Source: Pseudomonadota bacterium
Lineage (GTDB): Bacteria > Pseudomonadota > Alphaproteobacteria > Rhizobiales > MH13
Assembly (NCBI GenBank): GCA_039024915.1
Contig: JBCCPK010000002.1
Location: forward strand, 248,001-312,000
DNA length: 64,000 nt
Reading direction: 5' to 3'
Shown here in pieces: positions 54,465-63,467 of this stretch. The translations under genes were made by a program, and so were the position numbers. The notes under the pieces were generated by a model that did no database searches, was not told the DNA's origin, and saw nothing but the letters and a program-made list of their open reading frames with translations. Position 1 is the first letter of the stretch; every line of letters begins with the position of its first letter.

Positions 54465-56261
54465 ATGCCAAAAATTACACAACAAGATTTGCGCTCGCGG
54501 CAGTGGTTCAACAACCCCCACAGTTCCGAGATGACGGCACTCTACCTGGAGCGCTACCTTAACTACGGTCTGACCCGAGAGGAGCTGCAAGGCGGTAAGC
54601 CGATTATTGCCATCGCGCAGACTGGCTCAGATTTAAGTCCTTGCAACAGACACCATATTGAGTTGGCGAAACGCGTCCGCGACGGGATCATCTCAGCAGG
54701 CGGGGTCTGCATCGAGGTGCCCGTACACCCGATCCAAGAAACCGGGAAACGCCCGACCGCCAATCTTGATCGCAACCTCGCTTATCTATCGTTGACGGAA
54801 TCGTTGTTCGGATACCCGATTGACGGGGTGGTGCTCACCATTGGATGCGATAAGACGACGCCCGCATTGCTGATGGCAGCGGCAACAGTGAACATTCCCG
54901 CAATCGCGCTTTCGGTCGGACCCATGCTTAATGGTTGGTGGGAAGGCGAGCGTGCTGGGTCGGGCACGGTTATCTGGAAAGCTCGTGAGCTTATGGCGAG
55001 CGGCGAGATCGACAGTGATGAGTTCATGGAGATCGCGGCATCATCTGCACCATCGGTCGGCTACTGCAACACGATGGGAACCGCTACAACGATGAACTCG
55101 CTGGCCGAGGCCTTGGGTATGCAGTTACCGGGAAGTGCGGCCATCCCGGCACCCTATCGTGAACGAGGGCAGATCAGCTACGAAACTGGCAAGCGAATTG
55201 TTGAGATGGTGTGGGAAGACGTGCGGCCATCGGACATCATGACCCGCGCTGCCTTTGAGAACGCTATCGTCATCAACTCCGCGATCGGAGGCTCCTCAAA
55301 CGCGCCCATCCACCTCAACGCGATCGCGTCGCATCTTGGCGTCGACCTTGACAATGACGACTGGCAGGCGCTCGGCCACAAGGTTCCACTCTTGGTCAAC
55401 CTGCAACCCGCAGGGGCCTACCTTGGCGAGGATTACCACCGGGCAGGCGGTGTACCAGCCGTTGTTGCCGAACTCTTGGAAGGCGGGTTGCTTCCCAACC
55501 GCGATGCACTCACCGTGAATGGCAAGTCCATTGGAGAGAACTGCCAGGGAAAGGGCGCTTCAAATTTGGATGTTATCCGGCCGCTGGAAAACGCGATGGT
55601 TCGCGACGCAGGATTTCTGAACCTCAAGGGCAATCTATTCGACAGCGCCGTCATGAAGACGAGCGTCATTTCGGACGAGTTCAGGACGCGTTACCTCTCC
55701 AATCCGGACGATCCTAATGCGTTCGAAGGACGGGCGGTCGTCTTTGATGGGCCAGAAGACTTCCACGAGCGTATCGATGATCCTGAAGAAAACATCGATG
55801 AACACTGCATCCTGTTTATGAGGGGTGCTGGCCCAAAAGGTTACCCCGGTGGCGCTGAGGTGGTGAACATGCGTGCGCCTTCCTACCTTTTGAAACGCGG
55901 GATCAAGGCGCTCCCATGCATCGGTGATGGCAGGCAGTCCGGGACATCTGGTTCCCCCTCAATCCTTAACGCAACTCCAGAAGCCGCCGATGGTGGTGGG
56001 CTCGCTCTGCTGAAAAATGGTGACACGGTTCGCATCGACCTTGGACAAGGGACGGTGAACATGCTTGTCGCCGCCGAGGAACTCGCGGCCAGGGCACAGG
56101 TACTTGCTTCCGAGGGTGGATACAGGTTCCCTGACAGCCAAACTCCGTGGCAGCAGTACTTTCGAGAGCTTACCGGCGGACTCGATAAGGGCATGACCCT
56201 GCGAGACGCACCAAACTATCGCGATGTGTCGCGGAAAAGCGTACCCAGAGACAGTCACTAG
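54465..56261 (+). CDS. IlvD/Edd-family sugar-acid dehydratase
   Basis: This is a dehydratase of the IlvD/Edd family (598 residues from the ATG at 54465). Three Fe-S cysteines are visible: C60 ([11 protein letters not shown]), C128 ([10 protein letters not shown]) and C201 ([13 protein letters not shown]). In that sub-branch, members dehydrate L-arabonate, D-xylonate, gluconate or galactonate to 2-keto-3-deoxy acids. It is divergent from the TRAP operon and shares its operator region. The 2-hydroxyacid dehydrogenase starts at its stop (TAGTG). Confidence 0.92.
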   Translation: MPKITQQDLRSRQWFNNPHSSEMTALYLERYLNYGLTREELQGGKPIIAIAQTGSDLSPCNRHHIELAKRVRDGIISAGGVCIEVPVHPIQETGKRPTANLDRNLAYLSLTESLFGYPIDGVVLTIGCDKTTPALLMAAATVNIPAIALSVGPMLNGWWEGERAGSGTVIWKARELMASGEIDSDEFMEIAASSAPSVGYCNTMGTATTMNSLAEALGMQLPGSAAIPAPYRERGQISYETGKRIVEMVWEDVRPSDIMTRAAFENAIVINSAIGGSSNAPIHLNAIASHLGVDLDNDDWQALGHKVPLLVNLQPAGAYLGEDYHRAGGVPAVVAELLEGGLLPNRDALTVNGKSIGENCQGKGASNLDVIRPLENAMVRDAGFLNLKGNLFDSAVMKTSVISDEFRTRYLSNPDDPNAFEGRAVVFDGPEDFHERIDDPEENIDEHCILFMRGAGPKGYPGGAEVVNMRAPSYLLKRGIKALPCIGDGRQSGTSGSPSILNATPEAADGGGLALLKNGDTVRIDLGQGTVNMLVAAEELAARAQVLASEGGYRFPDSQTPWQQYFRELTGGLDKGMTLRDAPNYRDVSRKSVPRDSH

Positions 56262-57211
56262 TGTCTGACCTTCTCGTCTTCAATAAGCTGACAGATCACA
56301 TGCGAGTTCGGATCGAAGACGTCTTCGCTCCGACTTATTTCCAAACGATCGACGCAACCGAGTGGTTGCCACTGCATGGCGACACTATCCGCTTCATTTT
56401 GACCGATGGCCCGACCGGCGTACCGTCTGAAGTCCTAAAGCAACTGCCCAATGCGGAGATCATAAGCAACGTTGGCGTAGGGTATGACGGCGTAGACACG
56501 GTGATCACTACAGAGCGCGGGATTCCGGTTTGCCACACACCCGACGTGCTTAATGAGGAGGTCGCCACAACCGCACTGATGCTCTACCTCGCCTGCTGGC
56601 GCAACCTCGAAGCCGAGATGGCACTGGCAAGGTCTGGCCGCTGGGGCAGCGAGGGCAACCTCCCTCTTCCACGAACACCTGAAAACCGCCGCGTCGGGAT
56701 TCTCGGTCTGGGCCGAATTGGAAAGGCTGTAGTCCGCAAGCTCGCTCCGTGGACAACCGACATCGTCTATTTCGGTCGCAGCAAGCAGGATATCCCCTTC
56801 CCCTACTACAGCGATTTGATTGCCATGGCGCGCGACTGCGAAACGCTGGTTTGTATTGCGCCAGGCGGCGATGCAACCCGAAACCTGATAAGCCGTGAGG
56901 TTATGGACGCAATCGGCCCCGACGGTTTTCTTATTAACGTCGGTCGCGGGTCAACCGTTGACGAAATGGCGCTGATTGGTGCGTTGCAAGAGGGTACGCT
57001 GGGGGGTGCAGGCCTTGATGTTTATGTCGACGAGCCGCATATCCCATCAGCTTTGAGGTCGCTGCCCAACACAGTGCTTTTGCCGCATATCGGCAGCGCG
57101 TCAATCGAGACACGAAGGGCAATGGCCGACCTTGCGATTGATAATTTGATTGCGTGGAAAGAGGGACGCCCTCTCCTGTCGCCGGTGCCAGAGAGTGCAT
57201 CACTTTTGTAG
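56261..57211 (+). CDS. D-2-hydroxyacid dehydrogenase (GhrB-like)
   Basis: This is an NAD(P)-dependent 2-hydroxyacid dehydrogenase (316 residues, GTG start at 56261 overlapping the upstream TAG). The cofactor motif is GILGLGRIGKAV. Catalytic residues are Arg in INVGRGSTVDE, Glu in YVDEPH and His in LLPHIGSAS. It probably reduces glyoxylate, hydroxypyruvate or a 2-keto sugar acid made in the same pathway. It converges on the enolase-family gene with a 7-nt gap. Confidence 0.92.
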   Translation: MSDLLVFNKLTDHMRVRIEDVFAPTYFQTIDATEWLPLHGDTIRFILTDGPTGVPSEVLKQLPNAEIISNVGVGYDGVDTVITTERGIPVCHTPDVLNEEVATTALMLYLACWRNLEAEMALARSGRWGSEGNLPLPRTPENRRVGILGLGRIGKAVVRKLAPWTTDIVYFGRSKQDIPFPYYSDLIAMARDCETLVCIAPGGDATRNLISREVMDAIGPDGFLINVGRGSTVDEMALIGALQEGTLGGAGLDVYVDEPHIPSALRSLPNTVLLPHIGSASIETRRAMADLAIDNLIAWKEGRPLLSPVPESASLL

Positions 57212-57218
57212 CGTTTCA

Positions 57219-58319
57219 CTAAGGCGCCATCGTTGCGTGAGCGCGCTCAAGTTTCTCCCAGTCAAACGTTACTCCGATACCCGGATCGTTCGGGGCAACC
57301 GCAAGGCAGTCTTCGACCTGCAAGGGCCGGATTGTGTACTGATCGATGGGAAAGCTATGGACCTCGAGCCAGCCTGCGTGCGGTTGCGAGGACATGAGGC
57401 TCACATGAAGCTCCTGCATTCCGTGGCTGCACACCGGAATACCGTGCTTCCTTGCCAAGGACGCAACCTGAAGCCAACCGGTTATGCCGCCGCAATTTGA
57501 GGCATCGGGCTGGATGAAGCTCAATTTGGAATCTCTAAAGGCGTATTCAAACTCGTGGATCGTGTGCAGATTCTCGCCCATAGCAAGGGGAACGCCGGTC
57601 GCTTTGGCTATTTCGCCATACCCAGCATAGTCGTCGGGGATCGTAGGCTCCTCGAACCAGAGAATATCATAGTCTGCGAAACCCCTTGCCGCCTCAATCG
57701 CTTGCGGCACAGACATGGAGTAGTTCGCATCGACCATGAACGCCCGTTCGGGGCCGAGCACCTCTCGGATTGCTGCAGCACGATCCAGGTCAGCCTTCAA
57801 CTCAGGCTGCCCTACTTTGATCTTGACCCCGTTAAATCCGGCTTGAAGATAACCCTCCGTCTGTCGGACAAGCCTATCAAGCGAGAAGTTTAGGTCGATG
57901 CCACCGCAATACGCCTTGCAGCGATCGCTCGCTCCCCCCGCCATCTTCCAAAGCGGTTTCGCCACGGCTTTGCATCGGATATCCCAAAGGGCAATGTCGA
58001 TCGCTGAGATCGCAAAAGATGCTATTCCTCCTCGCGCGACATAGTGAACATGCCACTGCATCGCGTCGTACAGGGCTTCCACATCCTCAGGATTACGGCC
58101 CAGCACAAACGGTGCCAGATCATGCTCAAGCATCGCCGCAATGGCACGACCACCCTTTCCGCCCGTGTAAGTGTAGCCGGTCCCCCGCGCGCCGTCGCTC
58201 GTAAACACTGTAGTTATGATGAGCTCGAAATGCGTGTGATCACCATGCTTGGCATCGGTGAGCACCTCAGCGAGCGGTACGTCAAAGACGCGTACCTCAA
58301 CCTTGTCAATCTTTGTCAC
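57219..58319 (-). CDS. Enolase-superfamily sugar-acid dehydratase/racemase
   Basis: This is a mandelate racemase/muconate lactonising enzyme-family protein (366 residues). Catalytic and metal residues fit the MR subgroup: K166-x-K168 (VKIKVG), D197 (MVDANY), E223 (WFEEP), E249 (MGENLH) and H299 (CSHGMQELH). It likely dehydrates or epimerises a sugar acid. It is divergent from the GntR gene, and the spacer holds two GntR-type sites, so it is probably under the same control as the TRAP operon. Confidence 0.91.
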   Translation of the reverse strand: MTKIDKVEVRVFDVPLAEVLTDAKHGDHTHFELIITTVFTSDGARGTGYTYTGGKGGRAIAAMLEHDLAPFVLGRNPEDVEALYDAMQWHVHYVARGGIASFAISAIDIALWDIRCKAVAKPLWKMAGGASDRCKAYCGGIDLNFSLDRLVRQTEGYLQAGFNGVKIKVGQPELKADLDRAAAIREVLGPERAFMVDANYSMSVPQAIEAARGFADYDILWFEEPTIPDDYAGYGEIAKATGVPLAMGENLHTIHEFEYAFRDSKLSFIQPDASNCGGITGWLQVASLARKHGIPVCSHGMQELHVSLMSSQPHAGWLEVHSFPIDQYTIRPLQVEDCLAVAPNDPGIGVTFDWEKLERAHATMAP

Positions 58320-58350
58320 TGAGTTCTATCGCTCAACTTCCCCATCCAAT

Positions 58351-58363
58351 TTGGTATGACAAA
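58351..58363. promoter_or_regulatory. GntR-type operator TTGGTATGACAAA
   Basis: TTGGT-ATG-ACAAA matches the perfect site at 54249-54261 except for one base in the right arm. It lies 32 nt upstream of the enolase-family gene (minus), in the divergent promoter shared with the GntR gene. Confidence 0.6.
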
Positions 58364-58424
58364 AATGACTGTACGCGTCCATAGAGCGCTAGAAACATCG
58401 ACTGTGGTGTGCCGCTTACCAATT

Positions 58425-58437
58425 TTGGTTATACAAA
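58425..58437. promoter_or_regulatory. GntR-type operator TTGGTTATACAAA
   Basis: TTGGT-TAT-ACAAA is a second site of the same 5-3-5 pattern, 53 nt upstream of the GntR start and 74 nt from the first site (about seven helical turns). Paired sites in this spacing could support looping or autoregulation. Confidence 0.6.
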
Positions 58438-58489
58438 AATACGTACTGACGGGTTAGGACTTGTGAGTGGGTCAGGTTGAGGCAGCCTT

Positions 58490-59203
58490 ATGATTGTAAC
58501 TGAGAGCACCTCAAAGGAGCGGGCTGCTGACCAACTCGTTGCGCTTTTCGAAGCTAAAATCCTCAATGGTGAACTCCCTGCCGGCACGCCGCTTCCGCCC
58601 GAGCGAGAGATTGTGCACGAGCATGGCGTAAGCCGCACCGTTGTTCGCGAGGCCGTACGTATGCTGGCCAGCAAAGGTTTGATCACAGCGCGCCGCGGAT
58701 TCCGGCCCGTCGTCGCCGAACCTGGATACGACGCGGCCCTTCATGCCGTTGAAAGCATCATGGGTGTGCTGGTCAACCAACCTGGTGGGGTGTGGAGCCT
58801 TTTTGAGCTTCGGATAAGGATGGAAGTTTCACTCGCCCGCGATGCAGCGCGCTTCGCCTCGTCGCAGGATATTCACCGTCTTGAAGAAGCGCTTGCAAAC
58901 AACAAGGCGGCCATCCAAAACTCGACTCAGTTCTACGACACGGACGTGACGTTTCATGGAATTCTCTACGAGATCCCAAGGAACCCGGCGCTGCCATATA
59001 TCCACAGCGCTTACACGCAGTGGCTTTCCAAGCATTGGCTGAAAATGCCGCGTATGCCGTCGAGAAATGAAACCAACTATCTGGCGCACAAAGCCATCTT
59101 CGATTCAATTCTGCGACGTGATCCCGACAAATCAGAGGCGGCGATCCGTGATCATCTGGATTTCGCGTGGAAGCAGGTGAGCAGCACCTTCACGGATAAC
59201 TAA
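58490..59203 (+). CDS. GntR-family (FCD) regulator
   Basis: This is a FadR-subfamily GntR repressor (237 residues). The N-terminal winged HTH is around PLPPEREIVHEHGVSRTVVR (residues 35-54), and an all-alpha FCD domain follows from about residue 85. It is encoded beside three TTGGTnnnACMAA sites (54249, 58351, 58425), so it probably represses the TRAP operon, the IlvD operon, the enolase gene and itself. The effector would be a sugar acid or its keto product (inference). It is followed by the dehydrogenase and isomerase genes on the same strand. Confidence 0.93.
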   Translation: MIVTESTSKERAADQLVALFEAKILNGELPAGTPLPPEREIVHEHGVSRTVVREAVRMLASKGLITARRGFRPVVAEPGYDAALHAVESIMGVLVNQPGGVWSLFELRIRMEVSLARDAARFASSQDIHRLEEALANNKAAIQNSTQFYDTDVTFHGILYEIPRNPALPYIHSAYTQWLSKHWLKMPRMPSRNETNYLAHKAIFDSILRRDPDKSEAAIRDHLDFAWKQVSSTFTDN

Positions 59204-59240
59204 AAAGACGCGTACGCCCACCACAAAGGGAGAAACCACA

Positions 59241-60140
59241 ATGAAATGCGGTGTCATTGGCTTAGGGGATATGGGTTCCGGGCTGGCGAAAAACCTGATC
59301 AAGGCGGGGTTTGAAACCTACGGCATTGATCTCGATCCGAGGCGGCTGGAGGCATTTACTGAGATGGGCGGGCTTGTCGCCGATACAGTTGCTGAAATCG
59401 GCAACAACTGTGATGCGGTGTTCGTCATGGTGATGAACGGCAACCAAGCGCGCGCGGTGATCCTCGCCGACGATGGTCTGGTGCACAACATGACCGCCGG
59501 CAGCGCCATCATCCTCTCTGCAACCATCAAACCACATGAAGCGCGCGCTATCGGCGCGGATATGGCGGACAGCGGCATTCACCTGATCGATACACCGGTT
59601 TCCGGCGGCTTTCCTGGCGCTCAGAACGGCACGCTGACCATGATGGCCGCTGCTCCAAACGATGTGCTCGATACATTCGCTCCAATTATGCAGGCCGTAT
59701 CAGCGAACATTCACCGGGTCGGCGCACGCCCTGGCGATGGTCAAACAGTGAAGGCTTGCCTGCAAAGCCTCATCGGGGCGCAGTTTTCAGCGACTTTCGA
59801 AGCGGCGGCGCTGGCGGCAAAGGCGGGGGTATCCGGCCAGGTTATTCTGGATGTCTTCTCAACGTCTTCGGCGGGCTGCGGCGTCGTGAACAATGCGCTT
59901 GAGAAGATTATTGATCGACAGTTCGAAGGAACAGGCAGTTCCATTCACACCATGCATAAGGATCTCACCATTTCCATGGGGCTTGGCGAGGAACTCGGTG
60001 TGCCGCTGCACACAGCGGCCGCAGCTATGCAAATCTTCCATGCCGGGAGAACAAAGTATCCAGAGGGAGACAATTGGGTATGCACGCGCGTGATCGAGGA
60101 AATCGTGGGCGCCGAACTGCACCGGAATAGTGCACAATGA
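59241..60140 (+). CDS. Beta-hydroxyacid dehydrogenase (LtnD/HIBADH family)
   Basis: This is a 6-phosphogluconate-dehydrogenase-like NAD(P) enzyme (299 residues). It has GVIGLGDMGSGLAKNL at residues 4-19, a TPVSGGFPGAQNG substrate loop and GDGQTVKACLQSLIGAQ with the catalytic Lys. GGGAGA lies upstream of the ATG. It overlaps the isomerase start by 4 nt. A dehydrogenase plus hydroxypyruvate-isomerase-like pair recalls L-threonate/D-erythronate pathways (LtnD, OtnI), but no OtnK kinase is present. Confidence 0.91.
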   Translation: MKCGVIGLGDMGSGLAKNLIKAGFETYGIDLDPRRLEAFTEMGGLVADTVAEIGNNCDAVFVMVMNGNQARAVILADDGLVHNMTAGSAIILSATIKPHEARAIGADMADSGIHLIDTPVSGGFPGAQNGTLTMMAAAPNDVLDTFAPIMQAVSANIHRVGARPGDGQTVKACLQSLIGAQFSATFEAAALAAKAGVSGQVILDVFSTSSAGCGVVNNALEKIIDRQFEGTGSSIHTMHKDLTISMGLGEELGVPLHTAAAAMQIFHAGRTKYPEGDNWVCTRVIEEIVGAELHRNSAQ

Positions 60141-61000
60141 AGCTGGGGGTTATCTGCGACGGTATCAGCCGCAACCTGCCCTGTGCCATCGACGTAATGG
60201 ATGAGTTTAACCTCGAGTACGCCGAACTCCAGTTTGTTGGTGACAAGGAGGTTGGCGACCACTCCGCTCAGGAAATCCGCGACATCGACCAGCTTTTGCG
60301 CGATCGCGGCAAGCCGGTTTCTTGCTTATCTAGGCATGTCTTTGCGGGCCTGACGATAGCCAACACGCCCGGCGATGAAGCGCATACAAAACACTTGGAT
60401 GCCCTCAAGCGGGTTATTGAGATGGCGCACATTGTGGGCAGCCCGCTGGTCCGCATCATGACCAACAAGAAGGAACAAATCCTCTGGGGACACAACGGCG
60501 CGGAAAAATGGAACGTCGCGCACGATGCCTGGGACAAAACTCTAACCTTGATTGCGCCCGCCATAGATGTCGCACGCGCCGAAGGCATTACGCTGGTGGT
60601 CGAAACGGGCAATGGGACAATGGTCAATTCCAATTACACCGCCCGCAAGCTCATCGACGATCTCGATGCAAAGGGCGTCCTCAAAGTGCTGTGGGACCCA
60701 GCCAACAATTGCTGGTGCCATGAGCGTGCCTTTCCCGATGGCTATGCGGAAGTGCGGGATGGCTATCTCGGACACATCCACATCAAGGACGTCGAAGTTG
60801 ATACCCCCCGCGCTACACTCACCGTTAAGAAGATGGGCGAAGGTCAGTTAGCGGACCAGTTCGCACCATTGGCCAGCGCACTTCAAGCCGATGGCTACGA
60901 GGGCGTGGTAAGCTTTGAGTCAGTCTACCACCCGGGAAATGGTGATTTTGAAGGGGGCTTCCGCGCCTGCATCGATACCTTCAAAGCGCACTTCGCTTAG
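60137..61000 (+). CDS. Sugar isomerase/epimerase, TIM barrel
   Basis: This is a xylose-isomerase-like AP_endonuc_2-family protein (287 residues). Metal-ligand candidates are Glu in VVETGNGTMVN, Asp in VLWDPANNCW, His in GHIHIKDVEV and Glu in VSFESVYHPG. It starts within the dehydrogenase stop (ATGA). It probably isomerises a keto sugar or keto acid made by the preceding dehydrogenase. Confidence 0.88.
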   Translation: MKLGVICDGISRNLPCAIDVMDEFNLEYAELQFVGDKEVGDHSAQEIRDIDQLLRDRGKPVSCLSRHVFAGLTIANTPGDEAHTKHLDALKRVIEMAHIVGSPLVRIMTNKKEQILWGHNGAEKWNVAHDAWDKTLTLIAPAIDVARAEGITLVVETGNGTMVNSNYTARKLIDDLDAKGVLKVLWDPANNCWCHERAFPDGYAEVRDGYLGHIHIKDVEVDTPRATLTVKKMGEGQLADQFAPLASALQADGYEGVVSFESVYHPGNGDFEGGFRACIDTFKAHFA

Positions 61001-61028
61001 GCGGTGCTAGCTGCGGGATACGCAAGGC

Positions 61029-62195
61029 GTGAAGATCACCAAAACACAAAGTCATGTCCTCGCGTACGACCTGCCGGAGGAACTTGGCTACTCGCAGCAG
61101 TTTTACGCCAGCCGCACCGCGCATTTGGTGGAAGTATCAACCGACGAGGGCATCACCGGCTGGGGGGAGTGCTTCGGCCCTGGTCCAGTTGCATTAGCCA
61201 ACAAGGGAATCGTTGAGGGCGTTATCGCGCCAATGGTCTTGGGCATGAGCCCCCTCGACCGTGATGTGATCTGGCACAACGCCTATAATCTCATGCGCGA
61301 CCACGGCCAAAAAGGCATGCCTATGCAAGCGCTATCCGGGGTTGATGTTGCGCTTTGGGATATTGCCGGAAAGGTGATGAACCAACCACTCTTCAACCTC
61401 CTGGGAGGCGCGCATCGGCAATCGGTGCCCGTCTATGGTTATGGCATGATGCTCAAACGCGAGAGCGTCGATGACCACATCGCTCGTTTTGAGCACGAGG
61501 CGAGCGCGATACTTGAGATGGGGTTTAGGGCAACAAAGATGAAGGTCGGGCTCGGCCCAACAGATGATATCAAGCTTTGCAAGGCTGTCGCCCGCAGCGT
61601 CGAGGGCAAAGGGCGGTTCATGGTGGACGCGAACCACTGCTATACGACCGCAGACGCATTCTATGTCGGACGTGCACTCGACGAGATGGGCGCTTACTGG
61701 TTTGAGGAGCCTGTCGCTCCAGAGGACTTAGACGGCTACCGGGATCTGCGGGCGGGGCTCAAGACAAACATCTCCGGAGGTGAAGCAGAGTTCGGGCGAT
61801 GGGGCTGGCGGCGCCTGCTGGAGAGTCGTGGGCTGGATATCGCCCAACCCGAAGTCTGTGCTCTTGGTGGAATTTCAGAATTTCAGCGTGTGCTTGCGCT
61901 CTGTCACACCCATTTCGTACCAGTGGTCAACCACGTCTGGGGATCTGCGATAGCGGTGGCGGCCAACTTACACTTGCTTGCCGCCATGCCAGCCTTACCC
62001 GGTGCTCTCCACCCGTGGGAGCCAATGCTTGAGTTTGACACCACCCACAACCGCTTCCGTGACGAGCTACTGACCGAACCGCTGGACGTACACAGACAAG
62101 TCGCGCGCCATTCAGGACGCGTTTCCATACCTCAGGGAGCCGGTCTAGGGGTAGAACCCGACCTGGCGTTTATTGAGCGGTTTCGCATCGCTTGA
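61029..62195 (+). CDS. Enolase-superfamily sugar-acid dehydratase (second)
   Basis: This is a mandelate-racemase-family enzyme (388 residues, GTG start at 61029). Likely catalytic residues are K170-x-K172 (TKMKVG), D200 (MVDANH), E226/E227 (WFEEPVAPED), E252 (SGGEAEFG) and a late His in VNHVWGSAI. It is clearly a different subgroup from the enolase homologue at 57219-58319. It follows the isomerase by 28 nt and probably belongs to the same transcript. Substrate unknown. Confidence 0.9.
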   Translation: MKITKTQSHVLAYDLPEELGYSQQFYASRTAHLVEVSTDEGITGWGECFGPGPVALANKGIVEGVIAPMVLGMSPLDRDVIWHNAYNLMRDHGQKGMPMQALSGVDVALWDIAGKVMNQPLFNLLGGAHRQSVPVYGYGMMLKRESVDDHIARFEHEASAILEMGFRATKMKVGLGPTDDIKLCKAVARSVEGKGRFMVDANHCYTTADAFYVGRALDEMGAYWFEEPVAPEDLDGYRDLRAGLKTNISGGEAEFGRWGWRRLLESRGLDIAQPEVCALGGISEFQRVLALCHTHFVPVVNHVWGSAIAVAANLHLLAAMPALPGALHPWEPMLEFDTTHNRFRDELLTEPLDVHRQVARHSGRVSIPQGAGLGVEPDLAFIERFRIA

Positions 62196-62222
62196 GCAAC
62201 GCAAACGCACCTGCGCCCACGA

Positions 62223-63251
62223 TCAGCGAATGCGGAACGGAGCCGAGCCACCAACGGATATTGTCGTTGGCACGCGTAAGAAGGTCTTTCGTGTGGCCTT
62301 GCCAGGATCACCGTCCAAGATATCAAGGATCAGTCTCGCCGAAAGGCGGCCAATCTCGCGCGGTCGCACATCTACCGTGGTTAAAGTGGGAACACTCACA
62401 CTTGCAATATCGTAGGCACCAAAACCAGCGATCGCTATGTCCTCCGGCACGGAAACGCCGCGGCGTTGACACTCGGTAAGCGCTCCGAAGGCCGCCAGAT
62501 CTGATACACCGATAACAGCGTCTGAATCAGGATAGTCGGAGAGAATTTTCGACATCGCGTCGGCGCCGGTCTGCATGGACGCTGGCGGTGAGCCAACGCC
62601 GACAAGGCGATCCGCTAAAAGGTTTCTGGATGACATGGCTGCAATAAAGCCACTGCGCCGATCCGCGCCGCGATTATCGTCTCCAGCATCGCCTCCAATG
62701 AAGGCTATCTTGGTTCTGCCGTGCGAGACCAGGTGTTCAACAAGCGCCTCCATTGTCTCGGCGTTCGAAAAACCGACAACATGGTCCACCGGATCCTCGG
62801 GAAGGTCCCAGGTTTCTATGATCGGGATGCCCGCAGCAACAAGGCGCTGTCGCGCACGCTCTGAGTGACGTCCACCGGTCAGGACTATCGCGTCCGGCCT
62901 CCGCTGGAGAAGCTGATCGATAAGCTGCTCTTCTCGCTTCAGGCTATAATTGGAATTACCGAGCAGTATCTGGCGCCCGCTTGCTTCAATCTCATCTGAC
63001 AGCCCTCTTAAAGTCGCAGCGAAGTTCGCGTTATTGACAGAGGGAATGATGACCGCAACGAAATTCGAGCGTTGCGTCCGCAGGTTCGACGCCATCGTGT
63101 CGAAAACATAGCCCATTTCATCGGCTGTCTTGTGAATGAGCTCGCGGGTCTTACGCCTGACCGAGGCATCATCCTTGAAAGCACGACTGACCGTCATGAC
63201 GGATACGCCTGCCGCTTGGGCGACGTCTTTCATTGTCGGTGTTCTTGGCAT
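62223..63251 (-). CDS. LacI-family repressor
   Basis: This is a LacI/GalR-type regulator (342 residues). The N-terminal HTH is MKDVAQAAGVSVMTVSRAF (residues 6-24), and the hinge leads into a periplasmic-binding-like sensor domain from about residue 60 (NFVAVIIPSVNNANF). It lies downstream of the binding-protein gene at the window edge and likely controls that sugar importer. It converges with the enolase-family gene (27-nt gap). Confidence 0.94.
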   Translation of the reverse strand: MPRTPTMKDVAQAAGVSVMTVSRAFKDDASVRRKTRELIHKTADEMGYVFDTMASNLRTQRSNFVAVIIPSVNNANFAATLRGLSDEIEASGRQILLGNSNYSLKREEQLIDQLLQRRPDAIVLTGGRHSERARQRLVAAGIPIIETWDLPEDPVDHVVGFSNAETMEALVEHLVSHGRTKIAFIGGDAGDDNRGADRRSGFIAAMSSRNLLADRLVGVGSPPASMQTGADAMSKILSDYPDSDAVIGVSDLAAFGALTECQRRGVSVPEDIAIAGFGAYDIASVSVPTLTTVDVRPREIGRLSARLILDILDGDPGKATRKTFLRVPTTISVGGSAPFRIR

Positions 63252-63403
63252 CCCAGCCCGTTTCCAAATCCACCCGCCTCTTTTGGGATGGTATCGATGA
63301 GAAGGCGCGCCACCGTCTAACCTAAGCAGCTATGCATCGCGCAGTACTAAACGAAAGTCGATCCTAACGTCTTAGGGCATGCCCACGCTTCCACCGATAA
63401 GCG

Positions 63404-63435
63404 AGAGGCCGGAGATTCGGAAACCCCCGGCCTCT
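63404..63435 (-). terminator. Hairpin after the sugar-binding-protein gene
   Basis: AGAGGCCGG (63404-63412) pairs perfectly with CCGGCCTCT (63427-63435). It is 33 nt past the binding-protein stop on the minus strand. No long U-run follows. It may end the message before lacI or stabilise the receptor mRNA. Confidence 0.5.
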
Positions 63436-63467
63436 GAAAGTCGTCTCCCAGGGAGGATAGTGACGAC

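Noticed and set aside
59241-61000. Complete L-threonate/D-erythronate (Ltn/Otn) pathway
   Set aside because: A dehydrogenase and an isomerase are present, but the diagnostic OtnK kinase and OtnC decarboxylase are missing.
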